Assembly (NCBI GenBank): GCA_020342235.1
Contig: CP073216.1
Span: forward strand, 1,302,001-1,366,000
DNA: 64,000 nt
Direction of reading: 5' to 3'
From: Saccharomycopsis phalli
Lineage: Eukaryota > Ascomycota > Saccharomycetes > Ascoideales > Saccharomycopsidaceae
The notes below the pieces were generated by a model. The model worked only from the letters and a program-made list of their open reading frames with translations. It was not told where the DNA came from and ran no database searches. The position numbers were made by a program, and so were the translations under genes. Positions 52,007 to 61,329 of the stretch are shown here, piece by piece. Positions within the stretch are counted from its first letter, which is position 1. Every line of letters starts with the position of its first letter.

Positions 52007-53602
52007 TTAATCACTCTTGGTAGCGTAATCGATGTCTTCTTCGATTGGTGGTTCCTCGTCGTTTTTGACTCGAACAATCTTTTGTCTCCAGAAGCCGTCT
52101 TCTTCCAAGACCTTGGTAGGATATAAGTAGTACCCGCCGAAATATGGGAAAATGACGGCCCATACGAGCCAGTAAAGGGCACCAAAGCCAAAAATGCCGA
52201 TACCAACAACACAGTGAAGCCAGTAAGGCAAGCTCTTGTACACAGACTGTCCAGCAGAAGGAGCAACGTAAGGAGCTACCACAAGATAGAGAGAAGCCAA
52301 GAAAAAGAAGAATGTCACTGGTACGTAGGTCTTGATTGGAGGTTCCCAGGTGATGATTCCTCGTTTGTGCTGGAAGTGCAACCAAAGAAGGCCGATGGCC
52401 ACAAACATGTTGACGATGTTCAATGGGTACGAAATGAGGTTGAGGATAAAGTTGTAAGCGTCACCAGGAGGTGGGGCAATGATGGTTATCACACAGACGA
52501 CCCAGTGCTGGAAGAGACCGACCAAAGGAGTGTTGAATGGCTTTTGCGTAGCAAAGAACCGCGAGAATGGGAGAATTCCTTCTCTGCCCAATTGCTGGAT
52601 GATTCTTCCCTGGGAGAAGATCACCGACATGACGTTACCCAAGGCAGAAAGAGCCACAAAGGCCGAGATTGCCTTTTCAGACTTTGGCCCAAAGGCGACT
52701 CTGAAAAAGTGTGCGGCGACAATTCGTCCAGAGTCGGCCAATTGGTCCAATGGCACCACTGCAAAGTAGGCAATGTTCACGAAGATGTAAATTATGGCAA
52801 GGAAAATCACTGCAGTAGGACCACTGGCTTTGAGGGTCTTGACAGGGTTCTTCATCTCACCCAATGCATAATTGGCGTTGGAGTACCCGACAAACGACCA
52901 GATAATGTTGTATAAAGCAGTGACCACACCATATCCAGTGACCTCACCGCCTTTGAACGAATTGTGGAAGTTGGCCTTACCTGGAGCACCTTTGATTCCT
53001 CCTCCAAGAGCAACCCATCCGGTGACCACGATAATCAAGACAATAATGAGCTTAAATGCCCCGAGAATGTTCTGGAGGTACACTCCGACCCGGACATTAC
53101 TGGCATGTACAAGGAACGCAAAACTGACACAGGCGATTCCAATTCCTCGCTGGTTCCAGCGTGTGACCTCGACGTTTGCTGCCGTGAGAATATACTCACC
53201 AAACACAATCGAGTTTCCCGACGCCCATCCAAGAAAGAACACATACGAGGCATATGAGGCAGAGACAAAGAACTTTGGCTTTTTGTAAACGTACTCAAGG
53301 TAGTTTTTCTCGCCTCCGTTTTTGCTAATGGCCGAGCCAAACTCCAAGTACACATAGAGTCCAGCAAGGGAAATGATCGAGCCTACAACCCACAAAATCA
53401 ACGAAAGACCCACGGATCCAGACAAAACATAGATGGTCGAGGTAGTAGCAAAGATCCCCGTGCCGACCATCCGGTTGAAATTCAACCCAATGGCAGCAAG
53501 AGTGCCCAATTGCTTCTCGTTCTTGTCCAAAGGTGTCACTTGACCATAGTGAGTCGACTCCACTTCGTCCTGAGCCTCTTTCTCCTTGTTAAAAAAAGAC
53601 AT
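52007..53602 (-). CDS. MUP1: High-affinity methionine permease
   Basis: This plasma-membrane permease of the L-type amino-acid transporter branch imports methionine (and cysteine). The 531-aa sequence tracks S. cerevisiae Mup1 closely: GTGIFATTSTIYVLSGSVGL, GGEKNYLEYVYKKPKFFVSA, VTRWNQRGIGIACVSFAFL, YGVVTALYNIIWSF, GYSNANYALGEMKNP, NIAYFAVVP and APPPGDAYNF. About 12 membrane spans are present, and the acidic C-terminal tail has Lys residues as in endocytosed permeases. The frame also contains an ATG at 53632, but it abuts the TATATATA box at 53631-53638, so the start at 53602 is preferred. Adjacent short open frames on the other strand are shadows. Confidence 0.93.
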   Translation of the reverse strand: MSFFNKEKEAQDEVESTHYGQVTPLDKNEKQLGTLAAIGLNFNRMVGTGIFATTSTIYVLSGSVGLSLILWVVGSIISLAGLYVYLEFGSAISKNGGEKNYLEYVYKKPKFFVSASYASYVFFLGWASGNSIVFGEYILTAANVEVTRWNQRGIGIACVSFAFLVHASNVRVGVYLQNILGAFKLIIVLIIVVTGWVALGGGIKGAPGKANFHNSFKGGEVTGYGVVTALYNIIWSFVGYSNANYALGEMKNPVKTLKASGPTAVIFLAIIYIFVNIAYFAVVPLDQLADSGRIVAAHFFRVAFGPKSEKAISAFVALSALGNVMSVIFSQGRIIQQLGREGILPFSRFFATQKPFNTPLVGLFQHWVVCVITIIAPPPGDAYNFILNLISYPLNIVNMFVAIGLLWLHFQHKRGIITWEPPIKTYVPVTFFFFLASLYLVVAPYVAPSAGQSVYKSLPYWLHCVVGIGIFGFGALYWLVWAVIFPYFGGYYLYPTKVLEEDGFWRQKIVRVKNDEEPPIEEDIDYATKSD

Positions 53603-53790
53603 TGTACGGGAAATATTACTACATGGTTCCATATATATAAGCTACCAGCAAGGAAAAATTTTTTGTTCCGAATCGACTGCCAAGGGTCCACAATTAATGT
53701 ATGAATGCCTCTTAGAGCCGTATAAATCACATGAAATTGTGGAACCAGGGCACCAATTATGGTCACGTGCGTACGCGTCATACCGTTGCT
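53603..53790 (-). promoter_or_regulatory. MUP1 promoter with TATA box and CACGTG
   Basis: TATATATA lies at 53631-53638 and TCACGTG at 53763-53769, about 160 bp upstream of the chosen ATG. In yeast TCACGTG is the Cbf1-Met28-Met4 element controlling sulfur amino-acid genes, including methionine permease genes. Regulation is inferred from the motif. Confidence 0.6.
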
Positions 53791-54690
53791 TCTGGATGCT
53801 TACTAGTCCGAGTTGACCATTTACTAGAAGATCCCTTGGATATTCGGCTGTGGCTGGCTATTGGATGTTTCTGCAAAAGATATCCCCTTGACTTTTTTTT
53901 TTCCGCAAAATTTTTCCGGCTGGTTGTCAACATTGCATTGCAAAAATTCAGGTTGGAAAAATTGTGGCGTATAAAAAATTTTAATCTCACCTGAAACAAT
54001 GCAAACCATACAGTGAAAACTTTGTCCCATCTACCCAGGATCAGATGCAGTAGGATTATTATGCCAAATTACCAACTATATTGTATTTCCTTGGTACATG
54101 TTGACCACAGCTTGGCAACCAGAATCCTCTAAATTGCAACATCACCAATCACAATCTGGCGTCGCTTTGCATAATTCATTGTAAATTCTCGTTATTAATT
54201 AATGATTAATTATTCCTAATTGACAGGCAGTTGAGGTACGTTGCTATTTCTACTGTAGTATAGCTGGTCGGTTGGCAATTGGTTGTCGGTAAACTAGTGG
54301 GGATTCACCAGTAATGACGTGTCTTGGCGTGAATACTTATCAGAATACTGGCTAGAGTACCAAGACGGTGAATCAGAGCCACAACAAAGTGTGGTCATTG
54401 GTAAAATATCACCTGCTTAATTCAGGTCATAAACATATGCATACACACCGAACAGTACATGAGTTTGTGGGCCTCGGGCTATCGTGAAATACTGGAGAAT
54501 AAATATATGGCGATTCAAGTATTGGAAATTGGGAGGTTGGATCTTTCAATTTTAAACAAATCTCGAGGTATAAAGTAATCCCTGCAATGATTGCGGGTAA
54601 TATGCCAATAAGACATTGAACTTATGCACGTGATGTGTGAATTTAATTCTCCGCTGAAATACTCTAAAATATTTTTCAGTTTTCAGATCA
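53791..54690. other. Intergenic region, nothing recognised
   Basis: This is AT-rich DNA between the MUP1 promoter and tRNA-Asp. ATTAATTAATGATTAATTATT (about 54194-54214) is a palindromic AT tract. No gene is seen. Confidence 0.4.
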
Positions 54691-54762
54691 TCCGTGATAG
54701 TTTAGTGGCTAGAATTTCCGCTTGTCGCGTGGAGGACCGGGGTTCAATTCCCCGTCGCGGAG
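54691..54762 (+). tRNA. tRNA-Asp (anticodon GTC)
   Basis: This 72-nt tRNA has acceptor TCCGTGA paired with TCGCGGA, an anticodon loop CTTGTCGCG with GTC, and a T arm GGGGTTCAATTCCCC. It is almost identical to the S. cerevisiae tRNA-Asp. A T7 terminator follows at 54763-54769. No intron is present. Confidence 0.97.
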
Positions 54763-55257
54763 TTTTTTTGCATCTGAAGAGGATGTATTATAATATGTAA
54801 TACATTGGATGTAATTTTTATTGGCGTACATACTATGTAACAAGTGGAAAAGCGTCATAAGACAGGAAGTTAGTGACTGACCTTGAGTAGTATGTACGTT
54901 GGTATTTAAGGCACATGAGGTCCACTAGATTGAAGAGCAAACTTTTCTATATTTTTACGTACATCACGGCTGTAATTAGGGATATTTAATGTTGATACAC
55001 TGGTACTTTTACCGAATATACCAGCACTGCTATAAAGTGGTTCTGTAAGCACAAGGTCCATCAATTAGGATGGAATTGGGCAGTTCTGAAGAGTGTGGAA
55101 TTGCATCAATTTGGACAAATTCTAGCAAAGGAGATGAAAGGGAAATTGGACTCGTGTCATTGACATTTCCAGTCTCTGTTAGCAAAGAGTTGACCTACGA
55201 CTAATGAACCTTGTTCACTGAGAATTGGCTTGGGTCTTGAGGGACTGTGATGTCTAT
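54763..55257. other. Intergenic region, nothing recognised
   Basis: AT-rich sequence lies between tRNA-Asp and LINE copy 5. No supported feature was found. Confidence 0.4.
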
Positions 55258-55268
55258 ATAGAATAATG

Positions 55269-55706
55269 TACCTGCCCAGCACTCTTGGCCTTTCGAGCCC
55301 AAGAACAGATTTACAAAGGAATTACCAACGCTAATCAAGGCTGCGTTTATTTCTCAGGTAAAGTGAAGCATGAAAATCTTATAGGAATCAACTCGTCTGT
55401 GCTGGACTGGTAGTTTTGCATTTTGCTACAACACGTTAGGAGGGCTACCGTAGTACTCTAGGAAGGGGTGGCTCAATCTCCAAAGGTCTAGGCGAAAGCT
55501 CATTGCCCCTCCAAAGCTCATTGCCCCTCCAAAGCTCATTATCTTGTATATTCACTAGTTTTAATTGGAAGTTTTTCTGTCTCAGTTTCTTTTGACGACT
55601 ACATAGCAGGACTGTCTTTGGTCGTAGACGGCGAAGTATAATCTTCTCTGGGAGCCCAATATAGCTATATCCTTGAATAAATATTATTATAAATATTATT
55701 ATTATT
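55269..55706 (+). mobile_element. 5'-truncated LINE copy 5 with decayed target-site duplication
   Basis: The element reads on the + strand. It keeps the ORF C-terminal end (AATCTTATAGGAATCAACTC region), the 3' UTR (AGCCCAATATAGCTATAT) and a TTATTATTATTA tail. The flanks ATAGAATAATG (55258-55268) and ATAGAATGATG (55707-55717) match in 10 of 11 bases and probably represent the target-site duplication. A 22-bp piece containing GCTCATTGCCCCTCCAAA is tandemly repeated inside at about 55499-55540. It is more diverged than copies 2 and 3, so older. Confidence 0.8.
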
Positions 55707-55769
55707 ATAGAATGATGATTATAGGTAGCTGTGTAATGATGCTTATTAGTTGTAGCTATACTGGGCTAT

Positions 55770-56050
55770 GGAATAATGTGTATTACTTGGCTCGCTGTGG
55801 AATAATGTGTATTACTTATAGCTAGCCATGAATAATATATCACTTATAGCTAGCCATGAATAATATATCACTTATAGCTAGCCATGAATAATATATCACT
55901 TATAGCTAGCCATGAATAATATATCACTTATAGCTAGCCATGAATAATATATCACTTCTATCTAGCTGTGGAACATACCACTTCTATCTAGCTGTGGAAC
56001 ATACCACTTCTATCTAGCTGTGGAACATACCACTTCTATCTAGCTGTGGA
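55770..56050. repeat. Minisatellite array with two unit types (28 bp and 26 bp)
   Basis: Five identical 28-bp units beginning CTTATAGCTAGCCATGAAT start at 55815, 55843, 55871, 55899 and 55927. They are followed by three 26-bp units beginning CTTCTATCTAGCTGTGGAAC at 55955, 55981 and 56007 and a partial fourth at 56033. Two related 23-bp units (TGTGGAATAATGTGTATTAC-like) precede them. The array directly follows LINE copy 5 and lies 155 bp upstream of MKT1. Confidence 0.92.
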
Positions 56051-56205
56051 TATATACTTGAATAAATAAATTCAACCAACAACTTCAACCAAATCCTTCC
56101 TAGTCAAACATTACCAAACACCATTCACACATTGGCCTGCTGACCCCGCAGCAGTGCTCAGTACCATGTGTGTTTACGATCTTGAAAATATTCTTACACC
56201 TCACC

Positions 56206-58429
56206 ATGACAAGTAAGTACCCATGGCCATTTGCGCAGCACTAACTCAGTCAAATCGTGCGAACAGTATTTATTTGAAAAGGGCATCGTTGGCGTTTCTT
56301 CGATTGATATTCTCAAGCACGCGAGACTCGGTATTGACGTGGAACACTACCTCCTCCGGCTCATCAACAAAAAGGAGCCACTTCTTGATGCCGTGGGTGG
56401 CTTCCCCGAGACTTTGCGTGGGTATTTGCACAGCGACTTGAAGCTTTTCCGCGAGCTTGACGTGACCCCAGTATTTGTCTTCAACGGACTTCGGATCAAT
56501 CTGGTGTTTACGGCCCTGGAGCGTGAGAAGCAGGCACACAACGTCGCCGGTAGACAAAAGGCGTGGGAATTGTACTATGGCAAGTACCAGGGCACCGGGT
56601 CCTTGGCTGGATTGTCGTTTAAAACCAGCTATTCCAACGGCACGATTGATACCAGCATGTATATTGAAGACATGGTGGCCGAGCTCCATGGGTTGGGCAT
56701 CGAGTACATGGTTGCGCCATACGTCTCCTGGTGGCAATTGGGCTACTTGTATGCCAACGGCCACGTCGACATGATCTACGGCCCAACAGAGTGTCTTCTT
56801 GTGCCTGACATTGACAAGTTCATTCTCGGCATGGAGTTCCCGTCACGTGAGTTCCGCTTCGTCGACCGCAAGACTGTACTTGCTGAGCTCCACATCACGC
56901 TCAGGCAGCTCCAGGAGATTGCTGTGACGCTTGGCTGCGACGTTCAGCCGGCATCGTTAGCTGCTAACTTTGCCAGCTTTCCTGCCGACCGTGACGAGTT
57001 CTTGTGGCTCCACGAGTTTGTGCTTGGCGGAAACTCCATCTACAACGTGCTTCTTGCAAACTCAAAGAAAACAGGCCTGTCAGTTGACTTGGACAAGTTC
57101 AAAGATGCAATTGGTGCCCTTGAGTTTTCCCCAGTGTTGCGCCTGGACGGTCGGGTAGCTTTGCCCGGCGAGCCGTTTGACGAGTCTTCGGAGCTCAAGG
57201 TGCCGAACGACGTCCATGATTTCGTCAGCCAGAGGCTCCCACACGAGTTTTTTTTCTACCAGCTGGTTGCATTGGCCAGCCCAAGGCTTTTTGAGGTGCT
57301 AGTTTTTGGTGTCGATGTTGAAATCCCGCCGTTGGACGGAGGAAACAACTTGCAGTACATGGCGATTGTCAGCAGCGACAGCAACATTGACATAAAAAAT
57401 AAGACGTTGAATCTATTGACCGGCTGCATGGCCCGGTACTTTCAGATGAAGAAGATCTACTACAGCACGTGGTTCGGCCTGGACACCATGTTTGATTTCA
57501 GGCTACCAAAGCCGTTGTACTTTGGCATACACACTATAGTTGTTCGTTCTCAGGTTCAAAAGTTTTCCTTGGCCGATTTCTTGGGCCAGCTTGGCACAAG
57601 TGAAACTGGCACAAGCGAAAAGTCTGGCACAAGCGAAAAGTCTGGCACAAGCGAAAAGTCTGGCACAAGCGAAAAGTCTGGCACATCCGGCAAGTTGGAA
57701 AACGCAAACGAAATCATCTCCAGCGTCCTCGCCAGAGTATTGCATCTCTACGGATTCATTAACCGTGATCTCAGCCTCACACCCTGGGGTAAAGTATTGA
57801 CCACCATCGACCTTGCCGGACTCTCCTCCCGCCAAATCGAGCTGTTGGTGGTGATCCTGCTCTTCTTCAAACAGTACGGAACCCATCGGCTCGACGCCTC
57901 AATCAAAGTGCCAGGCGAACCAAAGGACCCAATCATCCGGGCAATCTCAAGGCTTTCTCTCTTCCACGAGTCTTCTAGCGTCACCATCTCAACCCGCCTC
58001 AGCCAAAACTTGCTTGCATTCCGCTCAATTTTGCAATTTGTCCGCGCCCAGGCCAACGAATTGAACCAGGCAGGTCTTGTGACGTTGCTTTGCTACGGGG
58101 AGTTTGACCGCCAGAAGTACAACAACAAGCAATGGAAAGACCTCGTTGCAGAGACTCCTTTTAGAGGGAATTTGCCTAGCACTGCCGTTGCCATTGCGGC
58201 TGAAACGTACTTTGACGAGTTCAAGGGCAACGTGGCTCAGTCCAAGGCCCTGATTTCCAAGGCTTTTGGCAAGGACGTTGTGCTGGTGTTGGATAGTAAT
58301 TTTGTATTTGTTGGCAAGGTGTTTGAATTGGGTGAGAAGTTGGCTGCTGCTGGGTTGTTGGAGAAGCAGTACGGGGAGTTTCTTGCCGGTGCAAGAGAGT
58401 ATTTGAAGGAGAAATGGACACAAGTATGA
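56206..58429 (+). CDS. MKT1: Mkt1-type XPG/PIN-fold post-transcriptional regulator; one mini-intron
   Basis: Mkt1 works with Pbp1 on mRNA regulation, including HO and nuclear-encoded mitochondrial transcripts. The best model has exon 1 at 56206-56212, an intron of 37 nt at 56213-56249 (GTAAGT...CACTAACTCAG) and exon 2 at 56250-58429, giving 728 aa that begins MTIKSCEQYLFEKGIVG. This matches S. cerevisiae Mkt1 (MAIKSLESFLFERGLVG). XPG-like blocks follow (GIDVEHYLLRLI, LDAVGGFPETL, VTPVFVFNGL, then VAPYVSWWQLGYL). A variable linker contains about four GTSEKS-type repeats (57596-57685). S. cerevisiae Mkt1 is about 100 residues longer. A uORF of 16 codons starts at 56166 and overlaps the start. 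Without the intron the frame has no suitable ATG. Confidence 0.9.
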
Positions 58430-58863
58430 GACGAGCTTTGCTGGTGGAAGAAGGATTTACGTCTTGTTCATGCGTAAAGTAGAGTGTTGTGTTGGTGCGA
58501 TGCTGGGTGCCTAGTAATAAAAGTGTTTGAACATGATTGTAGAGAGTGTATTCACTTGTTGGCCCTGGTAAGTGACAAGGATTGGTATAGTGATGGATTG
58601 GTATATTGTGGATGTCTTAGGTGTATGTTGAGTTGGTTGATTTGAGCTCATGGTATCCCGGTGAAGAATAGGCGACACTTTTGAATCAATTATTAGTGCT
58701 TGATTATCATTCGTGCTTGATTATCATTTGTACTTGATTATATCATGTTAAACATCAGTCATTTAATGAGATGCCATTGTAACGTGAAACCTCTGTAATT
58801 ACACACCATTGTAATATTCTAAAAATACAAACAGGCCATGGTAACGTACATTTACCAGCTACT
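58430..58863. other. MKT1 3' region, no gene seen
   Basis: Short direct repeats of GTGCTTGATTATCATT occur at about 58697-58735. No gene is seen. Confidence 0.4.
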
Positions 58864-58871
58864 CAGAAAAG

Positions 58872-59112
58872 ACAAGAAGGGCAGCCGGGCAGGTAGTCCC
58901 TCCGGGGGCGAGACTCCATAGCTCCATCTAAGTCATCTCTCTTCAACAGTTCCTTAAAGATCAAGTCGAAAGTTTTTATCCCCATTCATAGGGTTTTCTC
59001 TCGACTTCAAAATTACCGGCGCCGTCCTTAGTTTTTTAGACGGTGAAATATCAATCTCACCATCCGGGGGAGCCTAGTATAGCTATAGAAGTAAATAAAT
59101 ATATTATTATTA
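58872..59112 (+). mobile_element. LINE 3'-end fragment (copy 6, subfamily A)
   Basis: The segment is collinear with the 3' UTR of LINE copy 1 at high identity (GGCAGGTAGTCC, GGCGAGACTCCATAGCTC, GTCGAAAGTTTTTATCCCCA, GGGGGAGCCTAGTATAGC) and ends in ATTATTATTA. Flanks CAGAAAAG (58864-58871) and CAGGAAAG (59113-59120) may be a short imperfect target-site duplication. No ORF remains. Confidence 0.82.
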
Positions 59113-59374
59113 CAGGAAAGTTAATTCACCTCCTAATCACCTCTCACCCCAAGTGAGGGTTGAAAAACTCCCCCTCATATGATGAGATTCACCAGTCAAT
59201 CTTGATAAAAAAGCCAACCTAACATCTTACACAATCAATAAAAGTACTGTGTATCAACAATATATAACTAAATACAAAAATAAATATTATTCTCACACCA
59301 ATATAATGACACCACGTCAATGAGACCCCTTCACGTGACCTTCGTCTCATTTTCAACCACATCTACTCTTCTTC

Positions 59375-60637
59375 ATGGACAAACTTGGAACATTGTACTC
59401 AGTAGACGGCACCAAAGCCCTAGAGTTGCCACCCATTGGACAAAACGATGTCATATACATTGGCAGAGGCCTGAGCTGCCATATAAAATTGTCTGGGCCC
59501 GATATCTCGTCGGTTCATTGCAAAATCCTAAAGAGCCAAAAGACCTTGGACGTATTGTCGATAATCGATTGTAGCTTGAATGGAACGTTGCTCAATGGGA
59601 ATCGCATGACCATCCAGGAGCCATATGGACTCCGGAGCAACGATACAGTGGTTTTTGGCCGGGGAAACGAGTACATTTTCAAAATGCACAGCTACAACGT
59701 GTTTGACCACTATACCTTTAGTGAGGGCGATTTATTGGGAAGTGGCAACTTCGGAGCAGTCTACAAGGCCAGGCACCGTGCTAGTGGCCAAATTGTCGCA
59801 GTTAAAGTCATTCAGAATGCTTCCAAGGGCACAGAATTTGACGCATTACAAGGCTGTAGTCACGAGAATGTGATCCGCATCATCGAACAGTTCTCGGGCC
59901 ATCTGGACTATACGTGTTTGGTGATGGAGTATATTGGAGGCGGCGACTTGTATGCCAAGGTCACTAGATCGAAACTCGGAAGGTTGCACGAGTTGGAGGC
60001 CAAGGAGTACATGTACCAAGTGTTCCAGGGCTTGGTGTATCTCCATAGCCAAAGGATTATCCACCGGGATATCAAGTTGGAAAACATCTTGCTCCAGCAA
60101 TCAGGAACCCGGCTTGTGGTCAAAATTGCCGACTTTGGTCTTGCAAAGGTTCTTGGTGAGCAACTGTTCACCAAGACCGTTTGCGGCACTCCACAGTATG
60201 TGGCCCCAGAAATTTTGAGCCGCAGTATGGCTTACTGTCAGCTGGTTGATTTGTGGCTGTGCGGAGTGGTTTTATTCACCTGTTTGTACGGCTACTTTCC
60301 GTTCAACAAAGACGACATGATCCGTGACACAATCGGGTACAACAGTCAGCATGATTTGACCAGTGTCAGTAGCAATGCCAGTCTGTTGTATGAGAATTTG
60401 TTGTCGGTGAATCCCGACCAGCGTCTAGATGCTTCCCAGGCCATGGAACATGTGTGGTTTGATAACGACAGTTTGGACGTGGACAGATTTGTTGCCCGCT
60501 ATTCTGTAGGGGGATCGATAGGAAATGGTTTGGAGAAGGAGTTTGGAAATCTGTTGTTGAGTGCGTTCAGTGCAGGCATACGGTTGGAGGAGGAGAGTTT
60601 TGCTTCGGTAGTAGAGCGTAATGGGAGTAGAGTGTAA
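59375..60637 (+). CDS. FHA-domain checkpoint-type Ser/Thr protein kinase (MEK1/DUN1-like)
   Basis: This 420-aa protein has an N-terminal FHA domain (about 25-100, with G30-R31, S45-S46-x-H48 and N69-G70, phospho-Thr binding) and a kinase domain (about 115-385): GSGNFGAVYKA, VAVK (K144), HRDIKLEN (230-237), DFG (253-255) and APE (277-279). Codon 295 is CTG at the invariant Ser of DLW-S-CGV. This FHA-then-kinase order occurs in Dun1, Mek1 and Rad53/Chk2. The activation-loop region (VKIADFGLAK..., FTKTVCGTPQYVAPEI) resembles Rad53/Dun1. The compact size and single FHA domain fit Mek1 or Dun1; I cannot decide. It would act in DNA-damage or meiotic recombination checkpoint signalling. CACGTG lies at 59332-59337, 37 bp before the ATG. 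Confidence 0.88.
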   Translation: MDKLGTLYSVDGTKALELPPIGQNDVIYIGRGLSCHIKLSGPDISSVHCKILKSQKTLDVLSIIDCSLNGTLLNGNRMTIQEPYGLRSNDTVVFGRGNEYIFKMHSYNVFDHYTFSEGDLLGSGNFGAVYKARHRASGQIVAVKVIQNASKGTEFDALQGCSHENVIRIIEQFSGHLDYTCLVMEYIGGGDLYAKVTRSKLGRLHELEAKEYMYQVFQGLVYLHSQRIIHRDIKLENILLQQSGTRLVVKIADFGLAKVLGEQLFTKTVCGTPQYVAPEILSRSMAYCQLVDLWLCGVVLFTCLYGYFPFNKDDMIRDTIGYNSQHDLTSVSSNASLLYENLLSVNPDQRLDASQAMEHVWFDNDSLDVDRFVARYSVGGSIGNGLEKEFGNLLLSAFSAGIRLEEESFASVVERNGSRV

Positions 60638-61329
60638 TGGAGGCGGATTACAAGCATGGAAATTGCAGAATAATAGGTGAGAAGTCCCTGGTGAGATTCC
60701 TAGTGCATTTTTTTGTGAAAGAACGGAGCTTTAAATATTTGCTTGAAACTTGGCAATTTATAGAGTATCTGAATTCATGGATATCTGAATTCTTGGATAT
60801 ACCCGTTGAGCTTATTATATTATATCTATATTAATGGTACCAAAGACCTTTGAAATCATCTTTTTATGGTATACAGTAGACATGTGGCATGGGTAAAAGG
60901 TCATCCATTAACATGGGGACTACATTGTCATCAAATTGACAATTCCCATTTTGGTGATGATGTATTTGGAGTCAGCCTAATTTAGCACTGGCATTAAACA
61001 TAAGACAGCATAAATATATTTCAATTCGTGCTGCATTTTACTGCAGGGCCTCGACATTTGAGACAATATCCCTACTTTTGAGATTCAATACGACGACTGA
61101 AGAAGAAATAATTCATAAATGTATTTAGTTCGACATCTCCAAGCATAGGAAAGTCACACTATATAACTCAAAGTAAGAAAGAAGAAAATAAAATAAGTAG
61201 TCAAAGTAAAACGACCCGGGTATCTGCAAATAAGTATATTCCATCAGCCAAATCGACCTTTGGCATGCTTGTATCACAGGCGCAAGATGATGTAATGATT
61301 ACACCATCTTAAACGGACCACCGTTTAAC
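60638..61329. other. Intergenic region, nothing recognised
   Basis: This lies between the convergent 3' ends of the kinase and the chitinase-like gene. A direct repeat of TATCTGAATTCATGGATATC lies near 60767-60800. No gene is seen. Confidence 0.4.

Noticed and set aside
53603-53632. Upstream ATG of MUP1 at 53632
   Set aside because: It touches the TATATATA box, leaving no room for a leader; the next ATG at 53602 begins a normal permease N terminus.
54194-54214. AT palindrome as replication origin or centromere core
   Set aside because: A single short AT-rich palindrome is not enough evidence, and CUG-Ser clade origins and centromeres lack a recognisable point consensus.
55815-56050. CRISPR-like look of 26-28-bp repeats
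   Set aside because: There are no unique spacers between units; it is a head-to-tail minisatellite in a eukaryotic genome.
56223-56441. ATG at 56223 giving MAI... as the MKT1 start
   Set aside because: The frame leaves the Mkt1 frame after three codons and no splice donor could rescue it; the spliced model from 56206 explains the sequence.
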